Below, piece after piece: positions 19,101 through 28,246 of a DNA stretch of 64,000 nt. The stretch is from Gammaproteobacteria bacterium (GTDB lineage: Bacteria; Pseudomonadota; Gammaproteobacteria; GRL18). Made by a program: the position numbers and the translations under genes. Numbering within the stretch: position 1 is the first letter of the stretch; each line of letters begins with the position of its first letter. The stretch covers positions 1 to 64,000 of the forward strand of contig JAPHSW010000049.1 in assembly GCA_026196615.1 (NCBI GenBank), given 5' to 3'. The notes beneath the pieces are model-generated. The model saw nothing but the letters and a program-made list of their open reading frames with translations, was not told the DNA's origin and ran no database searches.

Positions 19101-19230
19101 CTTTAATAGTAAACTCAGGATCTTCAAGCTTACCCATTTTCATAAATCCACTATAGCCACCTGCAAGAAAAACAATTACCAACAGCCAGGAAACAACAGG
19201 ATTTTTTACCGAATATTCTCCGATATTCAT
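16174..19230 (-). CDS. RND-family efflux pump, inner-membrane subunit
   Basis: This is a proton-driven tripartite efflux transporter of 1018 residues, with the usual twelve membrane helices and two large periplasmic loops. The N-terminus reads YSVKNPVVSWLLVIVFLAGG. The TM4 relay reads LGMLVDNAIVIAEGM, so one Asp of the AcrB pair is Asn here, which I believe is common in this subgroup. The TM10 lysine is kept in LLIKNAIVLIEEID. Periplasmic PATAQQVYDEVT and LPPGAQNPVI-like segments are typical of the HAE1/AcrB branch. It lies six bases after the adaptor gene, so the two form one operon. No TolC-type outer-membrane gene is present. The substrate cannot be read from sequence. Confidence 0.9.
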   Translation of the reverse strand: MNIGEYSVKNPVVSWLLVIVFLAGGYSGFMKMGKLEDPEFTIKDVKIITQYPGATAQQVYDEVTYHIEEAVQLMPQVKWIKMSISRPGMSDITVTFQDKYNAEDFPNIYDEVRRKIEDMLYKLPPGAQNPVIVDSFADVYGVYLALSGDGYSYRDLKDAADFLKKELVLVDGVRKIVIGGAQSEVVYLDISRQRLGELGLSLEKIGQILQSQNVVTDAGKVLVGDEYLRIQPTGEFKSVSLIGDVLISSSDRTLIYLKDIAQIRREYKEVPDLLIYYEGKPALTLGISMQSGENVVAVGENIAKRMHEISSLIPIGMKLDVIYNQPREVENSVSGFMINVAAAIVIVIIVLLLFMGVTAGLIIGAVLLITVAGTVLVMEMYGIDLQRISLGALIIALGMLVDNAIVIAEGMMVRIQSGMNAAKAAKDVVGKNSVALLGGTIIGILAFSAIGLSQDSTGEFSRTLFYVILISLLLSWVTAVSTTPLFCALFIKPKNNTGSDKAPQEAYSGFIFMFYRGILKKALRFRGLTMGIIIGLFAIAVYGFGFVRGGFFPDSNTPMFFVEVWEIEGTDIDKTRDDTLKISEYIRSLPGVTKTTELIGGGDQRFSLVYEPKERSPAYAQIIVQTETREQISEIWDKTDTYMKSFPNIEPIIKPLRIGPGRDSKIEARISGPDGSVLRHLSEQVKEIFRSNAGTKEIRDDWRQPVKLVKPIFNEQVGRQLGINYEDLSKALKYAFDGTQVGLYRDGIRLLPILSRATDDEREDISNIQDIQVWSPVLQKSIPIAQVVKRFETIWENTVIRGRDRRATIIASCNPETGVDSTALFERLRPQIEAMELPPGYQLAWGGEYEDSTNASNSLASALPGGFLLMILTTILLFGKVRQPAIIWLTVPLAVIGITAGLLSLNGAFDFMGLLGALSLIGLLIKNAIVLIEEIDQQIESGIESFKAILDSAVSRMRPVMMAAATTILGMIPLLSDVFFVNMSIIIMSGLAFASILTLIVVPVLYSMFFKVEYREDV

Positions 19231-19236
19231 AATAGC

Positions 19237-20418
19237 TTATCCCTTCTCTGGTGTTTGTTGTGAAGATGGCTCCATAACAGGTCGCTCGTGTTTTATATTA
19301 TCCTTTGCCTGCTCCAACTCTTTCATGAGAGTAACTTTAAGACCTTTATATAAAAAAGGAACTCCCGCAGTCACAATTCGTTGTCCAACAGAGAGACCAT
19401 CTGTTACTTGAATGTTATTCCCCCTCATTGTGCCCACTTTCACTGACACAGGTTCAACTTGCATATTTTTTTCATTAACAACCCATACCGTTCCTTGTAG
19501 ATCAACATCAGCAACCACCGCACTCACCGGTAGGTAAAAATCATTTTCACTATCAATAACCTCACTTAAATCGACCTTAACCATAGCTGTCATCCCAGGC
19601 AAAATAATCACACCTTGGGGCTTTGGCATTGTATAGGTGATAGAGAAAGTTTGTGTACTTGAATCCGCTTTAGTCGACATTTCTTTGAATTTTAGAGAAT
19701 ATTCCTTGCCTTTTTGAGAATTAAACATGGCAACAACTGGAATTTGATGTTTCATTCTTGATTCTTCAACAGTATCAACATCCTCCATTTTTTTAATACG
19801 TAAGATTAAATTTTCTGGAAGATCAAATTTTACTTCAAGAATTTCATTATCATTTAATGTAATTATTTCCTGTTTAGCCTGAACTTCTTCGAAGTTTTGG
19901 ATGTAGCGTCTGGCCACTGTGCCATCAAAAGGGGCTTTCAATCCCGTATAAGCAAGCTGTTGTTTGGCAAGGTTTAAGTCAGCTTTAGCACTGAGGAAAT
20001 TAGACTCCAGCTTGTCATAATCCATCTTAGAAATATTACCATCTTTAATCAGGTTTTTACCTCGATTAAAATCATTCGACGTACGGGCAAATAAAGCAGA
20101 TTTATCATTTACTGTAATTTGAAAATCAGTTGAATCCAATCTTGCAATTACATCACCTTCAGCGACTAAGTCCCCCTCTTTAACCAATAATTCATTGACC
20201 TTACCTGAAACACGAAAAGCCAGTTCTGCTTTTCTATTAGCATCAATTCGTCCTGGAAAGTTTCTAATACCTCCAGCATCCGGTGCTTTAACGACAATTG
20301 TCTTCACTGGTCTTATTTCTTCGACCTTTTCTACTTCCTGCTTTTTACTACAGCCTGAGGTGAATAAAAATATTGCTAAGGCAATTATCAATACACAAAA
20401 TGAGTTAAAGCTTTTCAT
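19237..20418 (-). CDS. RND efflux periplasmic adaptor (membrane fusion lipoprotein)
   Basis: The 393-residue adaptor links the RND pump to an outer-membrane channel. The lipobox FTSGC puts the lipidated cysteine at C23. The order is then a beta-barrel/lipoyl half (GKVNELLVKEGDLVAEGDVIARLDS), an alpha-helical hairpin, the second lipoyl half (LKAPFDGTVARRYIQNFEEV) and barrel/membrane-proximal domains up to the C-terminus. This is the HlyD/AcrA family order. It is the first gene of the minus-strand pump operon; its upstream region faces gltS, so regulation of the two may be linked. No TetR or LysR regulator lies beside it. Confidence 0.9.
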   Translation of the reverse strand: MKSFNSFCVLIIALAIFLFTSGCSKKQEVEKVEEIRPVKTIVVKAPDAGGIRNFPGRIDANRKAELAFRVSGKVNELLVKEGDLVAEGDVIARLDSTDFQITVNDKSALFARTSNDFNRGKNLIKDGNISKMDYDKLESNFLSAKADLNLAKQQLAYTGLKAPFDGTVARRYIQNFEEVQAKQEIITLNDNEILEVKFDLPENLILRIKKMEDVDTVEESRMKHQIPVVAMFNSQKGKEYSLKFKEMSTKADSSTQTFSITYTMPKPQGVIILPGMTAMVKVDLSEVIDSENDFYLPVSAVVADVDLQGTVWVVNEKNMQVEPVSVKVGTMRGNNIQVTDGLSVGQRIVTAGVPFLYKGLKVTLMKELEQAKDNIKHERPVMEPSSQQTPEKG

Positions 20419-20585
20419 AATTATTCCATTAGTTTAATTGTGAAGGGTCAGTAGAAGTTATTGTAAAGTCAATTGATATACAAATATAGAAAAATATTGA
20501 TAAAAATCAAAGATAATATATTATCTTCACTTAGTAATTTTAAGTTCACTCATTGAATATAGCAGCATGAAAAAGAGTTCACATA

Positions 20586-21815
20586 ATGGAATTTATCGAT
20601 AATACCCTGGCACTACAATCATTTTTTACTGTCACTTTAGCAATTATTGTTTTGTTTATTGGTAAAGGACTGAATCTGCATTTTGCCATTTTACGTGATT
20701 TCAATATTCCCGAACCTGTCGTCGGTGGCCTATTATTTTCTATCTTGTTTGCAATTGTCCATTTTACTATCGGTATTTCAATTGAATTCGATTTGAAAGC
20801 CAGAGATATTATGCTGGTCTATTTTTTTACCACGATTGGACTCAATTCAAATATCATGGATCTAGTTAAAGGTGGCAAACCTCTCATTATTCTTTTGGCA
20901 GCCACTATTTTTTATATGGTGATACAAAATATTGTAGGTATTTCTGTAGCCACCATATTTGGTCTGGAACCCATTGTAGGCATGTTAGGCGGCACGGTTT
21001 CACTTATTGGCGGGCATGGAACAGCAATTGCCTGGGCTCCCACTTTTGTAGAAAAATTTGGCATTCATAATGCTATGGAAATAGGAATTGCCTGTGCCAC
21101 ATTCGGACTAATTTTAGCCAGTTTAATGGGTGGACCTATTGCTAGCTTCCTGATAAAAAAACATAACCTAAAACCAGAACAAGTTGATGAGCAAGATGTG
21201 GGGATTTCATATGATAAGAAAAACACTCAAATTGATTATTTTTCATTTCTACATGCCATCTTAAGCATTCACTTTAGCATTATTATTGGCTTTTTTCTGA
21301 ATGAAGCCCTTGAAGATGTTGGTTTGAAACTCCCACTCTTTGTCACCTGTTTATTTGCCGGTATTATCATTAGTAGTTTCATTACCCCTAAACTATCCAA
21401 AAAATTCAGCTGGTTGGATTGGCATACAAGAAAAACAGCCATGGCATTAATTGCTGATATTTCACTGGGCATATTTCTATCCATGTCACTAATGAGTATG
21501 CAATTATGGGTTATCGTTGATCTTGCAGGCCCTATTTTAGCCATTATTACTGCCCAATTTGTTGTTGCAGCATCAATCACTTTATTTATTATTTTCAAAA
21601 TCATGGGAAAAACCTATGATGCAGCCGTTATTTGTTCAGGTTTTGGCGGTATTTCACTGGGTTCAACAGCAACGGCTATGGCTAACATGACAGCAGTCAC
21701 TCAGCGCTATGGTGCTTCTCATCTGGCATTTGTCATTGTACCGCTGGTCTGTGCATTTTTTGTCGATCTCGTTAATGTTGTTCTAATACAAACGTTATTA
21801 GGCTATTTTAGTTAA
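20586..21815 (+). CDS. gltS: Sodium/glutamate symporter
   Basis: GltS imports glutamate with Na+ across the inner membrane. The product has 409 residues and about ten to twelve hydrophobic segments. Diagnostic pieces are the N-terminal NIPEPVVGGLLFS, the pore-loop GGTVSLIGGHGTAIAWAPTF, and its second-half counterpart GGISLGSTATAMANMTAVT. These two inverted pore loops define the family. The gene is divergent from the RND operon, with about 165 bases between starts, and no downstream partner is coupled to it. Confidence 0.93.
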   Translation: MEFIDNTLALQSFFTVTLAIIVLFIGKGLNLHFAILRDFNIPEPVVGGLLFSILFAIVHFTIGISIEFDLKARDIMLVYFFTTIGLNSNIMDLVKGGKPLIILLAATIFYMVIQNIVGISVATIFGLEPIVGMLGGTVSLIGGHGTAIAWAPTFVEKFGIHNAMEIGIACATFGLILASLMGGPIASFLIKKHNLKPEQVDEQDVGISYDKKNTQIDYFSFLHAILSIHFSIIIGFFLNEALEDVGLKLPLFVTCLFAGIIISSFITPKLSKKFSWLDWHTRKTAMALIADISLGIFLSMSLMSMQLWVIVDLAGPILAIITAQFVVAASITLFIIFKIMGKTYDAAVICSGFGGISLGSTATAMANMTAVTQRYGASHLAFVIVPLVCAFFVDLVNVVLIQTLLGYFS

Positions 21816-22028
21816 AATCAGGTATTCTATGAGAATATCTTCTAAGAAGCAGGTTAAAGCTATTAGTTTTAATTAAGATCATTCGTTAATTATTTGAATT
21901 TTGGATAAATCAGTAAATCACAAATTTCTTATAGTAATAAAATCTATCCTTCATCCCTTGATTAGAGAGCATTCATCAACCATCTTTAAAGTAAACAAAA
22001 AGAAAAATAAGTATGAGGTTGTAGAAAA

Positions 22029-22217
22029 ATGCCTAATTTAATCGATGTAAAATCAACAAAGAAGGAAGACAAAAACTACTGTATTGATTTCCATGGCGCA
22101 ACTTTTATCAATAGAGTTGGCCAGGAGGTTGCTATAACAGAAGAAATGGTTGAAGAAGCTTGTCAACAATATTTAGATGATAGCGCCATGACACCCTATT
22201 TGTTACATTCTGCTTAA
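22029..22217 (+). CDS. Small conserved-looking protein, function unknown
   Basis: A 62-residue ORF with no membrane segment or signal. The central part, GATFINRVGQEVAITEEMVEEACQQ, resembles (from memory) the short PA1571-type family of gammaproteobacteria, which reads IIDEQGREVPITEEMIQQAC; this is a recollection, not a search result. The ribosome-binding site is weak (GAGGTTGTAG, ten or more bases from the ATG). It sits alone between gltS and pyrC. It may be a real small protein, but no function can be stated. Confidence 0.5.
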   Translation: MPNLIDVKSTKKEDKNYCIDFHGATFINRVGQEVAITEEMVEEACQQYLDDSAMTPYLLHSA

Positions 22218-22324
22218 ACACTCACTGCATATAGCGTTTCTGACTTGATTTAAGATTTCAGGTTGCTTGAGTAAATCTCAATCTATTACAATAGAACACT
22301 TCATTCAAGTCAGGAAGTTATTAC

Positions 22325-23398
22325 GTGTCAAACAAACAGAACTCACCATCAGCTTCTCCTTCTCACCTTAGTATCATCCGTCCTGATGACTGGCATTTAC
22401 ATGTTCGAGATAATGAAGGGCTTAAAGCTGTCGTCCCTTTTACTGCAAAGCAATGTGGTCGTGCGATTATTATGCCCAATCTGACGCCACCAGTAACAAC
22501 AACAGATCAAGCCAGAGTTTATCAACAAGCCATTCTGGATGCCGCTGGCAAACAATCTTCATTTCAGCCATTAATGACTTTGTATCTGACGGATAGTACT
22601 CCAGCTCAGGAAATTCAAACAGCAATGGAAAGTGGGATTATTTCTGCCGTTAAACTATATCCTGCTGGAGCAACAACTAATTCTGATGCCGGTGTCACTG
22701 ATATCCGTAAATGTTATCAAACATTAGAAATGATGCAGAAACTGGGCTTACCATTGCTTGTTCATGGAGAAGTCACCAGTCACGACATTGATATTTTCGA
22801 TCGTGAAAAACAATTCATCGATCAACGACTTGAATCTCTGATTAAAGATTTTCCAGAATTAAAAGTGGTCTTTGAACACATTACCACAGCAGATGCCGCT
22901 AACTTTGTCATTGAAAGTTCACCGAATATAGCAGCTACAATTACAGCTCATCATTTATTGATGAATCGTAACGATATGTTGGTTGGTGGAATTAAGCCCC
23001 ACCATTATTGTTTGCCCGTTCTGAAGCGCGAAACTCATCGCAAGGCACTGGTTAAAGCAGCTATATCTGGTAATAATAAATTCTTTATGGGTACTGATAG
23101 TGCCCCTCATAGTAAACATAATAAAGAAACAGCCTGTGGTTGTGCAGGTATGTTTACTGCTTTTGCAGCAATAGAACTCTATGCTGAAGCATTTGATGAA
23201 GCGGGCGCACTCGACAAATTAGAACAATTTTCCAGTTTAAATGGTCCTTTATTTTACGGTCTTGATGCAAATAGTGATAAAATCACCCTCCGGCGTGAAG
23301 AATGGACAGTTCCTGACTCCTACCAGTTTGGTGATGACGTTGTTATCCCGTTAAGAGCAGGCCAAACAATCAATTGGAAATTGGTTTCAGAAAGTTAA
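22325..23398 (+). CDS. pyrC: Dihydroorotase, class II
   Basis: PyrC closes N-carbamoyl-aspartate to dihydroorotate in pyrimidine synthesis. The metal site begins with H24-x-H26 in [10 protein letters not shown]. The carbamylated lysine is K110 in [17 protein letters not shown]. Other family segments are HGEVT, FEHITT and GTDSAPH. Length (357) and motifs match the E. coli-type class II enzyme. The start is GTG 22325 with AGGAAG upstream. It is followed 60 bases later by rnt, probably as the first gene of a unit reaching tamB. Confidence 0.95.
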   Translation: MSNKQNSPSASPSHLSIIRPDDWHLHVRDNEGLKAVVPFTAKQCGRAIIMPNLTPPVTTTDQARVYQQAILDAAGKQSSFQPLMTLYLTDSTPAQEIQTAMESGIISAVKLYPAGATTNSDAGVTDIRKCYQTLEMMQKLGLPLLVHGEVTSHDIDIFDREKQFIDQRLESLIKDFPELKVVFEHITTADAANFVIESSPNIAATITAHHLLMNRNDMLVGGIKPHHYCLPVLKRETHRKALVKAAISGNNKFFMGTDSAPHSKHNKETACGCAGMFTAFAAIELYAEAFDEAGALDKLEQFSSLNGPLFYGLDANSDKITLRREEWTVPDSYQFGDDVVIPLRAGQTINWKLVSES

Positions 23399-23458
23399 CT
23401 ATTTTAGCTTTCAATAGCTAATACTTAGATTACACATTTTATACAACTAAAGATAAAC

Positions 23459-24130
23459 ATGGCAAAAACCAAGAAAAAAATCAAAGAAGACATACCCGCA
23501 ACAGGAATTGCAGCAAGGTTCAGAGGTTTTTTACCCGTTGTTATCGATGTTGAGACAGCTGGCTTCAACCATAAGACAGATGCCCTGCTTGAAGTGGCTG
23601 CCACTTTACTGCGCATGGATGAACAAGGCGATCTGATTTGCTGTGAAACCTATGCTTACAATGTTGAACCATTTAAGGGAGCTAACCTGGATCCTGCAGC
23701 ACTTAAATTCACTGGCATTAATCCATTTAACCCATTTCGAATGAATAAGCCTGAAGACTTTGTCCTAAAAGAAATCTTTCGCCCCATTCGTAGCGAATTA
23801 AAAGAAACTGGCTGCACTCGTGCTATTTTAGTGGGGCATAACCCCACATTCGATCTTAATTTTCTTAATGCAGCAATTGACCGTAATCAAATAAAGCGAA
23901 ATCCCTTCCATAAGTTCAGTACCTTTGACACTGCAACTCTGGGAGGACTGGCTTATGGGCAAACAGTTTTATCTCGTGCTGCTCAGGCATCAGGTATGGA
24001 ATGGGATGATGAATGTGCACATTCTGCTAAATATGATACAGAACAAACTGCTGAATTATTTTGTCGAATAATCAATCGTTGGCATAAACTTGAACGCCTG
24101 GAAAAGTCTCTGGCAGATGAACAACTCTAA
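23459..24130 (+). CDS. rnt: Ribonuclease T
   Basis: RNase T trims 3' ends of tRNA and other stable RNAs. The product is 223 residues with the DEDD exonuclease motifs: VIDVETAGF (D30, E32), the middle Asp in ILVGHNPTFDLNFL, and a final HSAKYDTEQTA containing the His and last Asp. The basic patch seen in RNase T is represented by RFRGFLPVV and surrounding residues. It is 40 bases upstream of the CHASE2 cyclase gene on the same strand. Identity is clear. Confidence 0.94.
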   Translation: MAKTKKKIKEDIPATGIAARFRGFLPVVIDVETAGFNHKTDALLEVAATLLRMDEQGDLICCETYAYNVEPFKGANLDPAALKFTGINPFNPFRMNKPEDFVLKEIFRPIRSELKETGCTRAILVGHNPTFDLNFLNAAIDRNQIKRNPFHKFSTFDTATLGGLAYGQTVLSRAAQASGMEWDDECAHSAKYDTEQTAELFCRIINRWHKLERLEKSLADEQL

Positions 24131-24170
24131 CTTTAAGCAATAGGCAACAACCTAAACAGGAATATTTTAA

Positions 24171-26426
24171 ATGCTGGCAAAATTTTTTGCCCAACTCTTT
24201 AATCACAAGAAAACTCCAGCCATTCTTGGTTTATTGCTTGTCGGCTCACTGCTATATGTTGACATGACCGATAACCGTGCTGTAAACATATTACTCAATC
24301 GTTTTGAATGGCTAGTTTATGATTATCGAATGCAATTGACCCATTATTCCGTTGCTCCTGCACATAAAAAAATTGTCATTATCAATATTGATGATAAATC
24401 ACTTCAGAAACAGGGCCGTTGGCCATGGTCACGCGAAACACTTGCAGACCTGACACAAAAAATAATTGATCTTGGAGTTAATGTCGTTGCTTTTGACATT
24501 CAATTTTCAGAAAAAGAAAGCATTCGCTCCCCTTATCTTAATCAACGAATTAAGCAGCTTAAACAAGAAGGAAAAGATGAGCTGGCTAAAGAATTACTTA
24601 GTATCATCTCCAGTAATTATGGAGATAAAAAGCTAGCACAAATTTTTTCTGAAAATGATGTAGTCCTTGGTTTCACATTTCACTCCAACCCCAATAGCTT
24701 CACTTCAGGGACATTACCAGAAGCAACCCATTTTCTACCAGAGGATACTCGTTTTTATCAGCACATGGAAAAAATGCTGGGCTATTCTGTTCCCATTGAT
24801 ATTCTAAATCAGCAAGAACAAGATCATGAACAACAAACCTTCAATGGCTTTATTAATGCCTCTACTGACGCAGACGGGACAATTCGTAAAAGCAAATTAT
24901 TTCTTAATTATCAAGATAAACTCTATGCTTCTTTATCACTTGAAAGTGTACGTTTAAATTTACTTGCCGATCAGTTATTTGTTAAAACATATAACGAGGA
25001 ATTAGCTTATTTTTCTTTTGCTAAAGGTGAAGAAAATTTTATTCCCGTTCAACGTGATGGTAGTATTTTAATTCCATATCGTGGCACTTATGGCAGTTTC
25101 GAATATATTTCTGCTATTGATATTCTTGAAGGCAAAGTAAGCAATCCAGGAACCTGGGAAATTGCCCTTATTGGTTCTGCAGCCCCTTCATTATTTGACA
25201 GCCATTCCACGCCTGTACAACAACATTTCCCTGGGATTGAAATACAGGCTAACATTATTGCTGGTTTATTAGATAATCATTTTCCGGTCAAACCCGAATG
25301 GAACTACTTATACAATGACTTATTTATTTTTCTTGTAGGAGGCTTACTGGCCCTCATTTTTCCGCACCTTTCTCCATCTAAACAATTAACAATATCTCTG
25401 TTATTTATAGCCTCTATCATTAGTCTGGATTTTTATTTTTGGAAAACTCATTATTATGCATTAGACTCAGTATTACCCCTTTTAACATTGATTGTTTTAA
25501 CTCTTTTCAATGTCAGTTATGGTTTTCTCAAAGAATTCAATAAACGTCGTTCAATGCAACAAATGTTTGGTCAATATATCCCACCACAACTGGTTGAACA
25601 GATGAGTAAGACCAATGAAAGTTTTGGTTTTGATGGAGAACGTCGAGTGATGACAGTACTATTTGCTGATATTCGAAACTTCACCAGCCTATCTGAATCG
25701 TTATCTGCCAATGAGCTAAAAAATATGCTCAATGCTTATTTCACTCCAATGACTGAAATTATTTTCAATGGTCATGGCACAATCGATAAATATGTGGGAG
25801 ATATGATTATGGCTTTTTGGGGAGCCCCATTACATGATAAAGAACATGCTCTTAATGCCACTACAGCGGCTTTAAAAATGCTTGAAACCACAGAACAATT
25901 AAAGCCAGAATTTAAAAAAATGGGATTTCCTGAAGTTTCTATTGGAGTGGGTTTAAATACAGGAGAAATGAACGTTGGAAACATGGGGTCAAGTTATCGC
26001 AAAGCTTATACTGTATTAGGCGATCATGTCAATCTCGGTTCACGTCTGGAAGGTTTAACAAAAAACTATGGTGTCAAACTCATTATCTCAGAATATACCT
26101 ATCAACAAATAAAAGATATTTATGCTGCCCGTATGTTGGATAAAGTCCGCGTTAAAGGAAGAGCCGAAGCACTTTCAATTTATGAGCCCATCGCAACCTA
26201 TCACTCTCTTAGTGATGAAGAAACCATCTGGCAAAATGCTTATCAACAAGCAATTGAAAGATACTATCTCATGCATTGGGGCCTGGCACTAAAAAACTTT
26301 GAATCATTACTTGAAAAAAGACCTGATGATAAAACTGTTCAGATCTATATCGAACGCTGTCAAGATTATTTAATTGAAGCACCTGAGGAAAATTGGGATG
26401 GGATTTACACCCACCTTAGTAAATAA
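24171..26426 (+). CDS. CHASE2-domain adenylate/guanylate cyclase
   Basis: This is a membrane cyclase of 751 residues. A short N-terminal helix is followed by an extracytoplasmic CHASE2 sensor (about 45-380, with VIINIDDKSLQKQGRWPW near its start) and then three membrane helices (about 385-455). A class III nucleotide cyclase domain lies at about 485-670. VLFADIRNFTSLSESL holds the first metal Asp and DKYVGDMIMAFWG the second. The product, cAMP or cGMP, is not certain. It lies eight bases upstream of tamA, so it is probably co-transcribed with the outer-membrane translocation genes. Residues after 670 form a helical tail resembling a TPR. Confidence 0.88.
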   Translation: MLAKFFAQLFNHKKTPAILGLLLVGSLLYVDMTDNRAVNILLNRFEWLVYDYRMQLTHYSVAPAHKKIVIINIDDKSLQKQGRWPWSRETLADLTQKIIDLGVNVVAFDIQFSEKESIRSPYLNQRIKQLKQEGKDELAKELLSIISSNYGDKKLAQIFSENDVVLGFTFHSNPNSFTSGTLPEATHFLPEDTRFYQHMEKMLGYSVPIDILNQQEQDHEQQTFNGFINASTDADGTIRKSKLFLNYQDKLYASLSLESVRLNLLADQLFVKTYNEELAYFSFAKGEENFIPVQRDGSILIPYRGTYGSFEYISAIDILEGKVSNPGTWEIALIGSAAPSLFDSHSTPVQQHFPGIEIQANIIAGLLDNHFPVKPEWNYLYNDLFIFLVGGLLALIFPHLSPSKQLTISLLFIASIISLDFYFWKTHYYALDSVLPLLTLIVLTLFNVSYGFLKEFNKRRSMQQMFGQYIPPQLVEQMSKTNESFGFDGERRVMTVLFADIRNFTSLSESLSANELKNMLNAYFTPMTEIIFNGHGTIDKYVGDMIMAFWGAPLHDKEHALNATTAALKMLETTEQLKPEFKKMGFPEVSIGVGLNTGEMNVGNMGSSYRKAYTVLGDHVNLGSRLEGLTKNYGVKLIISEYTYQQIKDIYAARMLDKVRVKGRAEALSIYEPIATYHSLSDEETIWQNAYQQAIERYYLMHWGLALKNFESLLEKRPDDKTVQIYIERCQDYLIEAPEENWDGIYTHLSK

Positions 26427-26434
26427 TTTTCATT

Positions 26435-28246
26435 ATGCTATTCTTTCACAAAATTATAAACCTCAATTATATTAAACAATTATTAATAATTATTATAAGT
26501 TTTTTTCTTTGTTTAATTTTTTATACCAACATACATGCGAAGACACCATCAACACAGCTTAAAGTAGAAATTATTATCACAGGTATCGATGGCGAATTAA
26601 AAAAAAATGCTTTAGATTATATTGAACTAAAAAAAAGCTTAAATGATCCTCATTTTTCTGAGGTCTGGCTAAAAAAATTACACAAAAAAGCTGATAAGAA
26701 TATTTCTGATGCTCTACAACCGTTTGGTTATTATCAAGTTAAGGTTAATAGTAAGCTTGAAAAAAAATCAACAAACAACTGGCAGGCAACCTATTCAGTG
26801 ACCCCTGGTGCACTCGTAAGAATAATTGATCCTGAGATAATTATTGAAGGCCCTGGTAAAAATGATCCCAATGTTATATCTCTCATTGCAAATTTCCCCA
26901 TCAAGCATGGAGATTCATTGCACCATAACAATTATGATACAGCAAAAGAAAAGCTCATTTCTGACATTGGTCGATTGGGATATACACAAATAAAAACACA
27001 ACAAAGCAAAGTCATCGTCAATCCCCAAAAAAATACCGCTAAACTAAACATCAATCTATTAAGTGGTGAAAAATATTCTCTTGGTCACTTCTATTTCCAT
27101 CAAGATTTTCTTCATGAGGAATTTATTCGCTCTTATATAAAAGATATTAAAAAAGGTGAACCACTATCACAGGAAAATTTATTGGAGCTACAAAATGCTC
27201 TACTCAATTCAGCATACTTTTCCTCGGTTAATATCAAACCTGATTTTAGTCGAGAAGAGAATAATCAAGTCCCTATTGATATCACATTAAAGCCTGCAAA
27301 GAGACATAAATTTTCATTAGGTGCAGGTTATGATACAGAAATTGAAGCCAATGTGAGTTTTCGTTGGCAACATAGGCGCTTAAATAAATACGGTCATAAT
27401 AGTGATGTAATGACTAAACTCTCTTCTAAAAAAAGTGTTTTACAAGGTGCTTACTGGATTCCTGTTGGTGATCCGAGTAAGGACAAAATTGGTATCATTT
27501 CAAAATTTGAAACAGAAGATACTGATAATACTGATCGAGATACTTTTGATCTGGAAACAGGTTACTGGTTCAACTGGAAAAACTGGAGTACAAGCTTATT
27601 TACAGAATATAAGTATGAAGAGTTTACCAGCGGTGATGAACCAGAAATCAATACAGAATTATTAAGTTTAGGCGCTAGAATTGAACAAACTCATTTTGAA
27701 AAAGCACTTTTTCCTAGAAAGGGCTGGGCACTTTTTGCTGAAATTCGAGGTGCAAATGCTGGCCTTCTATCTGATATTGACTACACTCGTTTGTATCTAA
27801 AGTCACGTCTATTACTGCCAATAATAGATAATGGTCGACTCATATTGCGTACTGAATTTGGTTTTGCTGAAACCAGTGACTTTGATCAATATCCTTCTTC
27901 ACTGAGATTTTATGCCGGTGGAGATCAAAGTGTAAGAGGTTATAAATGGAAAGCACTTGGTCCCAAGGATAAAGAAGATAACGTTATTGGTGGACGCAAC
28001 GTACTGACAGGTAGTATTGAATACAATCATCAGGTCTCAGAAAAATGGGTCATTGCAGGTTTCTTAGACGCGGGGAATGCTTATAATGATGAGTTAGATA
28101 AAGTATATTCTGGCGCTGGTTTTGGTGCACGCTGGATTGCTCCTTTTGGTTTGGTCAGAACTGATTTGGGATTCCCCTTACAATCAGATGATGACATTAG
28201 TGATGATAATGTTGTTTTATATTTTGGTTTTGAAGTCACCTTATGA
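26435..28246 (+). CDS. tamA: Translocation and assembly module protein TamA (Omp85 family)
   Basis: TamA is an outer-membrane Omp85 protein acting with TamB in outer-membrane protein or lipid homeostasis. The product has 603 residues. A signal peptide ends about residue 35 (IHAK), three POTRA-like domains follow (about 40-285), and the 16-strand barrel runs from about 290. The conserved barrel-lid motif appears as LRFYAGGDQSVRGYKWK, and the chain ends in an aromatic-rich strand, LYFGFEVTL. The ATG follows the cyclase stop by eight bases with no strong ribosome-binding site, suggesting translational coupling. The stop overlaps tamB by four bases (ATGA). Confidence 0.93.
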   Translation: MLFFHKIINLNYIKQLLIIIISFFLCLIFYTNIHAKTPSTQLKVEIIITGIDGELKKNALDYIELKKSLNDPHFSEVWLKKLHKKADKNISDALQPFGYYQVKVNSKLEKKSTNNWQATYSVTPGALVRIIDPEIIIEGPGKNDPNVISLIANFPIKHGDSLHHNNYDTAKEKLISDIGRLGYTQIKTQQSKVIVNPQKNTAKLNINLLSGEKYSLGHFYFHQDFLHEEFIRSYIKDIKKGEPLSQENLLELQNALLNSAYFSSVNIKPDFSREENNQVPIDITLKPAKRHKFSLGAGYDTEIEANVSFRWQHRRLNKYGHNSDVMTKLSSKKSVLQGAYWIPVGDPSKDKIGIISKFETEDTDNTDRDTFDLETGYWFNWKNWSTSLFTEYKYEEFTSGDEPEINTELLSLGARIEQTHFEKALFPRKGWALFAEIRGANAGLLSDIDYTRLYLKSRLLLPIIDNGRLILRTEFGFAETSDFDQYPSSLRFYAGGDQSVRGYKWKALGPKDKEDNVIGGRNVLTGSIEYNHQVSEKWVIAGFLDAGNAYNDELDKVYSGAGFGARWIAPFGLVRTDLGFPLQSDDDISDDNVVLYFGFEVTL

